DNA of 51,897 nucleotides from Elusimicrobiota bacterium (lineage in GTDB: Bacteria; Elusimicrobiota; Elusimicrobia; UBA1565; JACRDR01). Below, in pieces: positions 16,534 to 25,671 of this stretch. Position 1 is the stretch's first letter; each line of letters begins with the position of its first letter. Location: assembly GCA_026388115.1 (NCBI GenBank), contig JAPLKK010000130.1, positions 7,032 to 58,928 on the forward strand. The letters run 5' to 3'. The position numbers and the translations under genes were made by a program. The notes under the pieces are model-generated. The model was not told where the DNA came from, ran no database searches, and saw only the letters and a list, made by a program, of their open reading frames with translations.

Positions 16534-17736
16534 ATGAGGCGGTGGTGTCTGCTGGCGGCCTGCCTGGCGGGCTGCGCGACGGGACGTCCCCGCGACGTCC
16601 GCTTCTCCCCGCGCAACTCCGACCAGGAACGGCTCGCCGCGGCGCTCGAGGCCGTCTACGTCGTCGTCGAGGAGCCGCGCCGGCCCAAGGCGCCGCCGGC
16701 CGGCCTGATCGGCCACATGTCGCAAAAGTTCAAGGACGAGGCGCTCGGGCGGGTGCCGGCCGAGGATCTCGCCCGCGCGGCGGCGAAAGCCCTGCGCGCG
16801 GCGGGCGCCTGGGCCGCCGTCTATCGGGTCGCCCCGCCGAACGCCCCCGACCCCTACCCAGCGCTGCTCGGCGCGTCCTCGGTCCTGCGCCTGAAGGCCG
16901 GAGAGATCGAGGTCTCCTCCGAGAAGCGCATCGAGGCCGAACGAAGGAACAAGAAGGGGAACGTCACGGCGGAGAAGGTCCGCTGGATCCTGACCGGCCG
17001 CCTCCGGCTCGACGCCGCGCTCGCCGACCCCGCCGCCGGCGAGCGGCTCAGCGCCTTCTCCGTCACCGGCGAAGCTTCGGCCGACGTCTGGCAGGACGGC
17101 GCTCCGGACACGGCGGCCTACAAGCACCGCATGGCCGCCGCGCTCATGTCCGACTGCGCCGACCGGCTCGCGAAGCGCTTCGCCCTGCCGGCGGCGGCCC
17201 GTTCCTCCGGAACGCCCGACGAAAGGCGTCCCGGGTGGGACTGGTTCGAGCCTCGGCTGGCCGTCCTGCCGTTCACCGACGAGACGACGAGCGCCGACGG
17301 GCCGGCGGCCGCCCGCAAGACGGTGCAGGCCGAGCTGGCCGAGGCCGGCTACGCGGTCATCCCGCTGGGCGAGGTGGACGCCGCCCTCAAGGCGCACGGC
17401 ATCACGCTGGGCGGCCAGCTCGCGGGGGCGACCCCGGAGGAGCTGGCGCACTGGCTGAACGCCGAGCGGCTGGTCTACGCGAACCTCGAGTACTACCAGA
17501 AGATCCCCGCCATGGTGGCGGGGACCCTGTCGATCTGGGAGGCGAAGAGCCGGCGCAAGGCCACCGTCACGGTCGCGGCGACGCAGGAAGAAACGCTCGG
17601 GTCCGAGGGCTCCGCCGAGCTGCGGCGCGTCTCGGGGCTGTCGGCGGCGGCGGCGGCGAAGCTCCCCGCCAACGCCACGCTCCGCTTCGCCCGGCGCGCC
17701 CTCGCCTCGCTGCCGAGGCGCGCGCCCGCCCGCTAG
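16534..17736 (+). CDS. GNA1162-like lipoprotein with N-terminal extension
   Basis: A 400-residue lipoprotein with signal peptide and lipobox CLAGC (acylated Cys14). The C-terminal half (about 235-370) resembles GNA1162/DUF799 lipoproteins: LAVLPFTDET, then a helix, AGYAVIPLGEVDAALKAHGI, and GATPEELAHWLNAERLVYANLEYY. The first half (about 30-215) has a similar alternation of helices and strands and may be a second, diverged copy of the same fold. In the Neisseria family such proteins are outer-membrane lipoproteins of unclear role. The stop codon overlaps the stop of the convergent M16 peptidase gene (CTAG). Confidence 0.72.
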   Translation: MRRWCLLAACLAGCATGRPRDVRFSPRNSDQERLAAALEAVYVVVEEPRRPKAPPAGLIGHMSQKFKDEALGRVPAEDLARAAAKALRAAGAWAAVYRVAPPNAPDPYPALLGASSVLRLKAGEIEVSSEKRIEAERRNKKGNVTAEKVRWILTGRLRLDAALADPAAGERLSAFSVTGEASADVWQDGAPDTAAYKHRMAAALMSDCADRLAKRFALPAAARSSGTPDERRPGWDWFEPRLAVLPFTDETTSADGPAAARKTVQAELAEAGYAVIPLGEVDAALKAHGITLGGQLAGATPEELAHWLNAERLVYANLEYYQKIPAMVAGTLSIWEAKSRRKATVTVAATQEETLGSEGSAELRRVSGLSAAAAAKLPANATLRFARRALASLPRRAPAR

Positions 17737-20372
17737 GCCCGGAGCAAGGAGGCGAGGGCGGCCTTCTCGCCGACGGCGATGGCGGCGGTCCGGCCGGGGT
17801 CGAACAGCCGCGCCGCCGTCCGGCGCACGTCCTCGCTCGTGACGGCTTCCAGGCGCGGGACCCACGCGGCCAGCTCGCGCTCGGGGGCCAAGCCGTCGAT
17901 CTCGAGCTTCCAGAGCGTGTCGGCCATGCCCTCGAGCGAGGCGAGACGCAGCGCGAACGTGCCGGCCAGATACCGCTTGGCCGCGGAGAGCTCGGCGGCG
18001 CCGACGGGCTCCTCGCGCAACCGCGACACCTCGCGCCGCATCTCCGCCAGCGCCCGCGCCGCCACCTCGGGGCGCGTCTGCGCGTCGGCCACCCAGGTCG
18101 AGCAGCGCGTCAGCGTCGCGATCCGGGCGTAGGCGCCGTAGGTCCAGCCCTTGTCGATGCGCAGGTTCATGAAGAGCCTCGACGTGGAGCTTCCGCCGAG
18201 GATGTGGTTCAGCACCGTGAAGGCGGCGTAATCCGGGTCGCGCGGCCGCAGGTCGAGCACCTGGGCGAGGCAGAGGTCGACCTGGCGGGAGCCGGGCCGC
18301 TCCACCGCCCGCAGGCGCGCGGGCGCGGGCGGCGGGACCGGCGGGGCCTGGACCGGCGCGGCTCCCGCGTCCAGCCGGCCGAGGCTCGCCTCGAGCATCC
18401 GCCGGGCCCGGCGCAAGGAGACGTCCCCGACCAGCACCAGCGTCGCTCCGGCGGCGCGGAAATGGCGCGCGCGGAACCCTCGCAGCGCGACGCCGCGCAC
18501 GGCGGCCAGCTCGCCGTCCGACGGGAAGGGGCGCCCGTAAGGATGGCCGCGGTACAGCTCCTCCTTGAGCGCCTCGCCGGCCATGAAGTCGGGGTCCTGG
18601 CGCGCCTGGCGCATGCGCTCGAGCGTCTGCTCGCGCCAAAGCCGCACCTCCGTCCCGGGATACGAGGCGGCCGCGAGGATGCGGGCGAACTCGGGCAGAA
18701 AGCGCGGAAGGTTCCGCGCCAGCCCCGACGCGGACAAGAGCGCCAGCTCGCGGCGGCTCTCTATGGAGACGGAGAATCCCATGCTCGCGAAGGAGCGGGC
18801 GATCTCGGCCGCGCCGCGGCCGGGCGCGCCCTTGAACAGCAGCGCCGCCGCGGCCTCGCTGGTCCCCGCTTCGCCTTCGGCCTCGGCCGCCTTCCCGGCC
18901 GCCAGCGAGAGCCTCAGCTCGACGAGCGGAAGGCGCGTGTCGCGCACGAAGAGGACCGGAAGGCCGTTGGCGAGCCGCCAGCGAGTAAGGCGCGGCGGCC
19001 GCACCCGCTTCATCGGCCCGACGGGCGGAGGCGGCGCGCCGCTCGCCCTCCGCGACTCGGGCGGGGCGACGGGCGTCGGCGGCTCGGGCGGTTCGGGCTG
19101 GGGCGGCACCGGACGGACGACCACGATGCCGCGCCCCGGCCCGGCGAGCCAGCGGCGGGCGGCGGCCCGCAGGCCGGGGCGGGAGACCGCGGCGAGCCTG
19201 GAGAGGTCTTGCGCCAAGCCCGCGGGATCGCCGATCAGCGCCGCATAGGAGCTCAACATCCGCGCGCGCTCGAGCTGGAACTGCAGGCCGTTGAGCCACT
19301 GGAACTCGATCTGCGTCTTGGCGCGCGACAGGTCGGAGGCGCCGAGCCCGCGCCGGAGCAGCCGTCTCAGGAAGGCGTCAAGGCTTCTCAGCGCCGCTTG
19401 CGGGTCGGCGCTCGCCTTGAGCAGGACGTCCACGCCGAAGATCTCCGGGCCCCGCGCGTTGGTATGGTGCGTCCACCAGGGCATGCTGGCGCCCGTCGAA
19501 AGCGCCAGCCGCCCGCGGCGCACCAGCTCCTGATGCAGCGGGCTTTCCTCTCCTCCGCTCAACGCCTCGGCGAGCACCATCAGCGCCCAGTAGTCGCGGC
19601 TGCCTCGCGCCGGGGCGCGCCAGCCGACCATGAGGCGGGGGAGCTTGGCCAGCGGGTCCGGAAAATCGACGCGCCGCTCTTGCGCCGGCGCCGGCTCCTC
19701 GACATCGGGACGAGGCGAGAGCACACGCGCGGCGACGGCGCCGAAGTAGCGGCCCGCCAGGCGGCGCGCGCGCGCGAGCGTGACGTCGCCCGCCAAGGCC
19801 AGCACCGCGTTGTTGGGCGCGTAATGGGATCCGTAGAAGGCGAGGACGTCCGCCAGCCGCGCGTTGCGGATGTCGGCGGCGTCGCCGATCGTCGGGTGCC
19901 GGTTCTCGAAGCGCTCGAACACCGCCGCTCCCATGCCCTCGGTCTGCGCCCGCCGGTAAGGCTGGTTGAGATAGGAGCGGCGCAGCTCCTCGAGCACGAC
20001 CTGCTGCTCGAGCGCGAGCGCGCGCGCGTCGACGCGCAGCGCGTGCATGCGGTCCGCCTCGGCCCACAACACCAGCTCGAGCGCGGCCGTCGGCACCACG
20101 CTGTGGTAGGTGGTGTTGGTCTTCATCGTGTAGGCGTTGCGCACGCCGCCGTTGCTCTCGATGAGGGACGAGATCTCGCGCGGCTTGAGATTGCGCGTCC
20201 CCTGGGCCATGAGGTGCTCGAAGAGGTGCGCGAAGCCGGCCAGGCCCGGCCGCTCGTCCTGCGAGCCGACGCGGTAGGTCAAGGAGACCGCGACCGCCGG
20301 GCTCGCCGGATCGGGCGCCACCACCACCTCGAGGCCGTTGGCCAGCTTGAACCGTTCGACGCGCAGCCGCAT
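17733..20372 (-). CDS. M16 family zinc peptidase, active and inactive halves fused
   Basis: An 879-residue M16 (pitrilysin/processing-peptidase-like) protein. The N-terminal half carries the inverted zinc motif HLFEH (in FAHLFEHLMAQGT) and a downstream EQQVVLEELRR helix that should provide the third ligand. The second half (from about 455, after a Pro-rich linker) has the same fold (RWRLANGLPVLFV, SYPGTEVRLWREQTLERMRQARQDP, a GHPYGRPFPSDGEL stretch) but lacks HxxEH, as in the non-catalytic partner subunit. No signal peptide is visible, so it is predicted cytoplasmic. It closes a chamber that degrades short unfolded peptides, by analogy with family structures. A TATACT box lies 6 bases before the ATG. 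Confidence 0.9.
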   Translation of the reverse strand: MRLRVERFKLANGLEVVVAPDPASPAVAVSLTYRVGSQDERPGLAGFAHLFEHLMAQGTRNLKPREISSLIESNGGVRNAYTMKTNTTYHSVVPTAALELVLWAEADRMHALRVDARALALEQQVVLEELRRSYLNQPYRRAQTEGMGAAVFERFENRHPTIGDAADIRNARLADVLAFYGSHYAPNNAVLALAGDVTLARARRLAGRYFGAVAARVLSPRPDVEEPAPAQERRVDFPDPLAKLPRLMVGWRAPARGSRDYWALMVLAEALSGGEESPLHQELVRRGRLALSTGASMPWWTHHTNARGPEIFGVDVLLKASADPQAALRSLDAFLRRLLRRGLGASDLSRAKTQIEFQWLNGLQFQLERARMLSSYAALIGDPAGLAQDLSRLAAVSRPGLRAAARRWLAGPGRGIVVVRPVPPQPEPPEPPTPVAPPESRRASGAPPPPVGPMKRVRPPRLTRWRLANGLPVLFVRDTRLPLVELRLSLAAGKAAEAEGEAGTSEAAAALLFKGAPGRGAAEIARSFASMGFSVSIESRRELALLSASGLARNLPRFLPEFARILAAASYPGTEVRLWREQTLERMRQARQDPDFMAGEALKEELYRGHPYGRPFPSDGELAAVRGVALRGFRARHFRAAGATLVLVGDVSLRRARRMLEASLGRLDAGAAPVQAPPVPPPAPARLRAVERPGSRQVDLCLAQVLDLRPRDPDYAAFTVLNHILGGSSTSRLFMNLRIDKGWTYGAYARIATLTRCSTWVADAQTRPEVAARALAEMRREVSRLREEPVGAAELSAAKRYLAGTFALRLASLEGMADTLWKLEIDGLAPERELAAWVPRLEAVTSEDVRRTAARLFDPGRTAAIAVGEKAALASLLRA

Positions 20373-20378
20373 GGGCGG

Positions 20379-20384
20379 AGTATA
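20379..20384 (-). promoter_or_regulatory. -10 box of the M16 peptidase gene
   Basis: TATACT on the minus strand ends 6 bases before the ATG at 20370-20372, which predicts a leaderless transcript. A TTGAGG is found 20 bases upstream, further than the usual spacing. Confidence 0.45.
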
Positions 20385-20418
20385 GCCTAAGACGCCGCAC
20401 CGCGCCTCAACAATTTGG

Positions 20419-20424
20419 GATAAT
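20419..20424 (+). promoter_or_regulatory. -10 box of guaB
   Basis: GATAAT ends 7 bases before the guaB ATG. No Shine-Dalgarno sequence lies between them. The divergent M16 promoter is within 45 bases. Confidence 0.4.
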
Positions 20425-20431
20425 CGAAGCG

Positions 20432-21931
20432 ATGCGCACCAACGGACGCAACGCCAAGAAGCTCCTCGCTCGCACCGCGCCGCCGCCGAAGTCTCCGGAG
20501 GCGCTGCGCCAGACCTTCACCTTCGGCGACGTCCTGCTCGTCCCCAAGCGCTCGCCGATCACCTCGCGCCGCCGGGTGGACACCACCGGCCGCTTCTCGC
20601 GCCGCATCACCCTGAAGCTCCCCATCGTCAGCGCCAACATGGACACGGTCACCGAGGCCCAGATGGCGATCGCCCTGGCGCGGGACGGCGGGCTGGGCGT
20701 CATCCACCGCTTCCTGACGATCGAGGAGGAGTGCGCCGAGGTGGCGCAGGTCAAACGCGCCGAGAGCATCGTCATCGAGCGCCCCTACACCCTCTCGCCC
20801 TCCGACACGGTGGGCGAGGCCCGGGCGCTGATGCGCCGCCGGGAAGTCGGCGGCCTCCTCGTCGTGGACAAGGCTTCCAAGCTCCTCGGCATCGTCACGA
20901 CGCGCGACCTGAAGTTCAAGCCGGCGAAGGACGACGCCAAGCCGGTCACCGCGGTCATGACGAGGAAGCTCGTCACCGCGCGGCCCGGCGTGTCGCTCGA
21001 GGAAGCCGAGCGCCTCCTCGGCTCCGCCAAGGTGGAGAAGCTCCCCTTGGTGAGCGCCTCGGGCGAGCTCAAAGGCCTCATCACGGCGAAGGACCTGACC
21101 AAGCGCCGCCTGGCCCCCGACGCCTCGCACGACGCGAAGGGCCGCCTCCTCGTCGGCGCCGCGGTCGGCGTCATCGGCGACTACCTGGAGCGCACCGCGG
21201 CCTTGCTCGAGGCCGGCGCCGACGTGCTGGTGCTCGACGTGGCGCACGGCCACGCGGACCACGTCCTGCGCGCCGTCGAGAAGATCAAGGCGCGCTGGCC
21301 CTCGGCCGAGCTCGTCGCCGGCAACGTCGCCACCTATGAGGGCGCGCGCGACCTCGCGGCGGCCGGGGCGGACGGGATCAAGGTCGGCGTCGGGCCCGGC
21401 GCCACCTGCTCGACGCGCATCGTGACCGGCGCCGGCGTGCCGCAGCTGAGCGCCGTCATGGACTGCGCGCGCATCACGCGCGAGCTGGACGTTCCCATCA
21501 CCGCCGACGGCGGCATCCGCGACTCCGGCGACATCACCAAGGCGCTCGCCGGCGGCGCCTCCTGCGTCATGATCGGAAGCCTCCTGGCCGGCACCGACGA
21601 GAGCCCCGGCTGGACGGTCGTGCGCAAGGGGATGAAGTACAAGGCGTACCGCGGCATGGCCTCGCTCGCGGCGACGCTGTCGCGCAAGCACAAGGCCGGC
21701 GAGGCGGAGCTGGAGGCCGAGCAGCTCGCCGAGGTGGTGCCCGAGGGCGTCGAGGCGCTCGTGCCCTATCGCGGCCGCGTCGCCGAGGTGCTCGCCCAGC
21801 TGGAAGGCGGGCTGCGCTCGGGCATGAGCTACTGCGGCGCGCCCGACCTGGCGACGCTGTGGAGCAACGCCGAGTTCATACGCATCACCCCCGCCGGCTG
21901 GTCCGAGTCGAAGCCGCACGCCATTGAATGA
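20432..21931 (+). CDS. guaB: IMP dehydrogenase
   Basis: NAD-dependent oxidation of IMP to XMP, the first committed step of GMP synthesis. The 499 residues match the usual length. The TIM barrel is interrupted by a CBS-domain pair (about 108-230). The catalytic Cys is C326 in GPGATCSTR. Other hallmarks are [29 protein letters not shown] and the [19 protein letters not shown] phosphate-binding loop. The N-terminus is about 20 residues longer than in many GuaB proteins, with a basic stretch. The stop overlaps the start of the next gene (ATGA). Confidence 0.96.
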   Translation: MRTNGRNAKKLLARTAPPPKSPEALRQTFTFGDVLLVPKRSPITSRRRVDTTGRFSRRITLKLPIVSANMDTVTEAQMAIALARDGGLGVIHRFLTIEEECAEVAQVKRAESIVIERPYTLSPSDTVGEARALMRRREVGGLLVVDKASKLLGIVTTRDLKFKPAKDDAKPVTAVMTRKLVTARPGVSLEEAERLLGSAKVEKLPLVSASGELKGLITAKDLTKRRLAPDASHDAKGRLLVGAAVGVIGDYLERTAALLEAGADVLVLDVAHGHADHVLRAVEKIKARWPSAELVAGNVATYEGARDLAAAGADGIKVGVGPGATCSTRIVTGAGVPQLSAVMDCARITRELDVPITADGGIRDSGDITKALAGGASCVMIGSLLAGTDESPGWTVVRKGMKYKAYRGMASLAATLSRKHKAGEAELEAEQLAEVVPEGVEALVPYRGRVAEVLAQLEGGLRSGMSYCGAPDLATLWSNAEFIRITPAGWSESKPHAIE

Positions 21932-24021
21932 GCGCGACGACGCTGCTGTTCCTCGCCGCCTCCGCCTTCGCCCAAGCCCCCGTCTCCCCCGCCCAGCTGC
22001 CCGGATTGTCGACCTCCTACTATACCCCCCCGCCCGCGGCCGTTTCGGCCCCGGTCCCGGGCATGACCCCGCTGCCCGAGCCGCCCAAGCCGCTGTTCGC
22101 GGCGCCGGCTCTCGCGGGCGTCGCCTCCACGCTCGACCCGCTGAACGCGCGCGAGCTGATGCGGGCCTCGTCGCTGCTGCGCGAGGACTCGCGCTTCCCC
22201 CAGGGGGCGCTCTTCGCGACGTTGAGCCTCGACGAGCCGACGAAGTCGGACTACCAGGACTGGGCGGTCTACGGCTCCACGCCCGACCGCAAGGCCTTCG
22301 GCGTCCTGCTTCAGCGCGAGCAGAACGCGACCTATGAGGCGGTGGTGAATCTCACGCGCGGCAAGGTCGAGAGATTGGCGCGCAAGCCGGGGGTGCAGGC
22401 GGGACTCTTGGTCGAGGAGCTGACCTCGGCCGCGGCCATCGTGCGGCGCGACCCGAACTGGCAGGCCGCCCTGCGCCGCCGCGGCATCAACGACTTCTCC
22501 GCGGTGCTCCTGGACTGCTGGGCCCCCGGCACGGCCGGCGTGACGGGCGCCGACGGCCCGCGCTTGGTGCGCGTCCTCTCCTTTTTCAAGGGCAAGTCCT
22601 CGAACTTGTACGCGCGGCCGGTCGAGGGGCTCGTGGCGGTCGTGGACATGGCCTCGCGCAGCGTGACGCGCTTGGACGACACGGGCGAGGTGGATCTGTC
22701 TCAAGACGACGGCGCCTTCGACGAGCAATCGGTCGCCCAGCCGGCCTTGGGACCCAAGCCGCTCCAGCTCGCGCAGGCCGAAGGCCCGACCTTCGAGGTC
22801 CACGGCTGGCAGGTGCGCTGGCTCAACTGGACCTTCCGGTTCGCGCTGCTCCCGCGCGAGGGGCCGGTGCTCTACGAGGTGGCCTACAAGGACGGCGCCG
22901 GCACGCGCAAGATCCTGCACCGCGCCTCGCTCTCGGAGATGGTCGTGCCCTACGGCGACCCGTCGGCGGCATGGTCCTGGCGCGGCGCCTTCGACGTCGG
23001 CGAGTACGGCGTCGGCCGTCTCGCCTCGCCGCTCGAAGCGGGCACCGACGTGCCGGACAACGCCGTCGCCTTCGATGCCGACTTCGTCGACGATTACGGC
23101 AAGGTGCTCACGCTCAAGCGGGCCCTGGCGCTCTACGAGCGGGATGGGGGTTTGCTGTGGAAGCACTATACCCTCGACCCGGAAGCGAACGAATCGCGCC
23201 GGGCGCGGGAATTGGTCTTGACCTCGATCGCCGTCATCGGCAACGACGACTACGGGCTCAATTGGGTCTTCCACCAGGACGGCACTCTCGAGTTCGAGGC
23301 GGACCTGACGGGCGTGCTCTTGGCCAAGGGTGTGCTGCCTCCCGACGAAACGACCGTCGAGGACCGTTACAGCGTCCGCCTCTCGACCCGCCTCGCGGCG
23401 CCGCTCCATCAGCACTTCTTCAACCTGCGCCTGGATTTCGACGTGGACGGGCCGGAGAACAGGCTCTACGAGGAGACCGTCACGCCCGCGCCCTACAGCC
23501 CGACCAACCCGACCGGCAACGCCTTTCAGGCGCGCCTGCGGCCGATCGAGAGCGAAAGGGAGGCGCGGCGGAACCTCGATGTGGGCGAGCAGCGCCGCTG
23601 GCTCGTGGCGAGCGTCGCCTCCGCGAAGGACGGCCATCCCGCGGGCTACGAGATCGCGCCCGGCGAGACCTCCGTCCCCTACGCCGACGCGGGCTCGGCG
23701 CCGCGCCGGCGCGCGGGCTTCCTCGACTACGCGCTATGGGCCACGCAGTACAACCCCGAGGAGATGTACGCCGCGGGCTTGTACCCGAATCAGGCCGCCG
23801 GCGGCGACGGCCTGCCGAGATACTCCAGCGGCAAGTCCCTCGACGGCAAGGACCTCGTCGTCTGGTACACCTTCGGCATCACCCACATCCCGCGGACCGA
23901 GGATTGGCCCATCATGAGCGTCCACAAGGCGGGGGTCAAGCTCGTGCCGGTGGGGTTCTTCAAGCAGAACCCGGCCTTGGGCGTTCCCCGCCCGAAGTCT
24001 ACTTCTCCGAAAGCTCAATAA
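21928..24021 (+). CDS. Exported copper amine oxidase homologue lacking the topaquinone tyrosine
   Basis: A 697-residue protein with a short signal peptide (cleavage near AFAQA), so periplasmic or secreted. The C-terminal 400 residues are clearly the copper amine oxidase catalytic domain. The copper ligands are present: H494 and H496 in LHQH, H653 in THIPR. The catalytic-base Asp is D356 in FDVGEYGVG. In the signature N-Y-D/E-Y the first Tyr, which becomes topaquinone, is replaced: the sequence reads IGNDDYGLNW with D440 at that place. It therefore should not form the normal cofactor, and amine oxidation is doubtful. It is coupled to guaB by a 4-base overlap, and its 3' end overlaps the convergent cyclase gene by 23 bases. 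Confidence 0.85.
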   Translation: MSATTLLFLAASAFAQAPVSPAQLPGLSTSYYTPPPAAVSAPVPGMTPLPEPPKPLFAAPALAGVASTLDPLNARELMRASSLLREDSRFPQGALFATLSLDEPTKSDYQDWAVYGSTPDRKAFGVLLQREQNATYEAVVNLTRGKVERLARKPGVQAGLLVEELTSAAAIVRRDPNWQAALRRRGINDFSAVLLDCWAPGTAGVTGADGPRLVRVLSFFKGKSSNLYARPVEGLVAVVDMASRSVTRLDDTGEVDLSQDDGAFDEQSVAQPALGPKPLQLAQAEGPTFEVHGWQVRWLNWTFRFALLPREGPVLYEVAYKDGAGTRKILHRASLSEMVVPYGDPSAAWSWRGAFDVGEYGVGRLASPLEAGTDVPDNAVAFDADFVDDYGKVLTLKRALALYERDGGLLWKHYTLDPEANESRRARELVLTSIAVIGNDDYGLNWVFHQDGTLEFEADLTGVLLAKGVLPPDETTVEDRYSVRLSTRLAAPLHQHFFNLRLDFDVDGPENRLYEETVTPAPYSPTNPTGNAFQARLRPIESEREARRNLDVGEQRRWLVASVASAKDGHPAGYEIAPGETSVPYADAGSAPRRRAGFLDYALWATQYNPEEMYAAGLYPNQAAGGDGLPRYSSGKSLDGKDLVVWYTFGITHIPRTEDWPIMSVHKAGVKLVPVGFFKQNPALGVPRPKSTSPKAQ

Positions 24022-25669
24022 CGCCTTTCCAGTCCTTGGGCGGCCGGCGGCGGTACTGCTCGGCGAGCGATTTCAAGAAGCGCGCGGGCAGGTCCTTGGC
24101 CGGCCGCTCGTTGAGCGCTTCGTAAGCCTTCTCCCAGTCGCCGGCCTCGAGCGCCGCCAGCCCCTGCCCGATGGCGTAGGCGCGGTCCATGTCGCCGGGA
24201 GGCGGCGTCAGCTCGAAGAGATCGAGCGCGACGCCCATGCCCGCCGGCTGGAAGCGCCCGAGGCGCAGGGGCGCGGCGGCGGCGGGGCTGACCCGGCTCG
24301 CGACCTCGCGGCTCGCCAGCACCGGAGCCTCGACGAACTTCGTGATGCCCTCGATGCGCGAGGCCTGGTTGACGACCGCGCCCAGCACGGTGTAGGAGAA
24401 GAGCTGCTCCGAGCCGAGCGCGCCGGCGACGACCTCGCCGGTGTGCAGCCCGATGCCGCAGCTCCACTGCGGCGCCACCTCGGCCAGACGGCGGGTCACG
24501 GCGAGCGCGGCACGGACCGCGCTGTCGACGTGGTGCCGGTCGGGCAGCGGTACGTTCCAGCAGGCGAGGATGCCGTCGCCGGTGTACCGCAGGACCACCC
24601 CGTTCTCGCGGAAGATCTCCTCGCTGATCGCCGTCATGGCGCGCCGCAGGTCCCCGATATGCTCCAGGAGCAGCCCCGCCGGCTCCTCCAGGCGCTTCGA
24701 AAAACCGCGGATATCGCAGAACATCACCGTGCTCTCGGCCACGTGAGGCTCGAGGCTCGAAGGCTCGCCGGCGCTCTCCAGCATCTTCTCGATGACCGGC
24801 TTCGAGAAGAACTGCGCGAATCTTCCCTCGCGCGCTTCCAAGCGCCTGACCGAAAGCGTCCGGCCGACGAGGTCGGCCACCAAGCCCACGAGCCTCGCGC
24901 TCTCCTCGAGGGTGGCCGCGCTCTCGCCCTGCGAGGCCCCCGCCGCGTAGAAGACGATCGCGGGTTCGCCGGGCACCCGCACCGCGGCGGCGATCGCCCA
25001 ATCGACCCCTTCCTGGACCGTCGCCTCGGCGCCGCCCGGCGTCCAGGTGTACAGCGTCGGCCGCGGCGCCTCCGCCAGCGCCTTGCGCACGAGGGTGCCG
25101 CTCCACTCCGGCCGCTCCGCCACCTCCTCGGCGACGTCCAAAGCCAGGATGCGGCCCTCCTGGTTGGCGACGGCGACCCAGCGGGCCCGCGCGGCGAGCC
25201 GCAGCATCGTCGAGACGTGGAGGAAGAACTCCGGCTCGCTCTTGACCCGCAGCAGCTCCGGCAGCTCGAGCAGGTCGAGCAGGCGCAGGCGGTCGGAGCC
25301 CGGAGCGTCCTTGTAAACCTCGGACGCCTCCAGCGTCTTCTGGGCCTGCGGCGGCGGCTCGGCACGGACGCCGTCCACCCGGAAGGCGAAGCGCGTCGAG
25401 CCCACCACGAACTGCTCGCCCGGCGAGAGCACGAAGCCGTCCTTCGCCTCTCCCTGAAGATAGACAGGGTTCGCCGCGCCGGACAGCCGGTCCACCCGCA
25501 GGCGGCCGCCCTCGAGCTTGACCACGAAATGCTTGCGGCTCAGGCTGGGGTCCGCCGCGACGCGCAGATCCGCTTCCTCGCCGCGCCCCACGACCGAAGG
25601 CGTTCCCTCCGCCAGCGTGAAGCGCAGCGGTCGCTCGCCTTCGCGCAGGGCTTCGAGGAACGCGCTCAT
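23999..25669 (-). CDS. FHA-domain adenylate/guanylate cyclase (class III)
   Basis: A 556-residue soluble protein. Residues about 12-98 form an FHA phospho-threonine-binding domain (GRGEEADLRV, then SLSRKH at 42-47). The middle (about 130-285) looks GAF-like. A class III nucleotide cyclase follows (about 312-480) with both metal Asp residues, D319 (VMFCDIRGFS) and D365 (YTGDGILACW), and the transition-state pair N434 and R438. The C-terminal helices (about 500-556) could be a TPR-like tail. The ATG at 25667-25669 lies 2 bases after the kinase stop, so they are co-transcribed. Its FHA domain could read Thr phosphorylation by that kinase. Confidence 0.9.
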   Translation of the reverse strand: MSAFLEALREGERPLRFTLAEGTPSVVGRGEEADLRVAADPSLSRKHFVVKLEGGRLRVDRLSGAANPVYLQGEAKDGFVLSPGEQFVVGSTRFAFRVDGVRAEPPPQAQKTLEASEVYKDAPGSDRLRLLDLLELPELLRVKSEPEFFLHVSTMLRLAARARWVAVANQEGRILALDVAEEVAERPEWSGTLVRKALAEAPRPTLYTWTPGGAEATVQEGVDWAIAAAVRVPGEPAIVFYAAGASQGESAATLEESARLVGLVADLVGRTLSVRRLEAREGRFAQFFSKPVIEKMLESAGEPSSLEPHVAESTVMFCDIRGFSKRLEEPAGLLLEHIGDLRRAMTAISEEIFRENGVVLRYTGDGILACWNVPLPDRHHVDSAVRAALAVTRRLAEVAPQWSCGIGLHTGEVVAGALGSEQLFSYTVLGAVVNQASRIEGITKFVEAPVLASREVASRVSPAAAAPLRLGRFQPAGMGVALDLFELTPPPGDMDRAYAIGQGLAALEAGDWEKAYEALNERPAKDLPARFLKSLAEQYRRRPPKDWKGVIELSEK

Positions 25670-25671
25670 GC

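Noticed and set aside
15730-19299. A minus-strand open frame of about 1190 codons over MazG, DUF6941 and the lipoprotein
   Set aside because: It is a shadow of well-supported plus-strand genes with low-complexity Arg/Ala-rich translation.
16542-20390. A plus-strand open frame of about 1280 codons over the lipoprotein and M16 genes
   Set aside because: It has Arg/Gly-rich composition throughout, no recognisable motif, and covers two convincing genes, one of them on the opposite strand.
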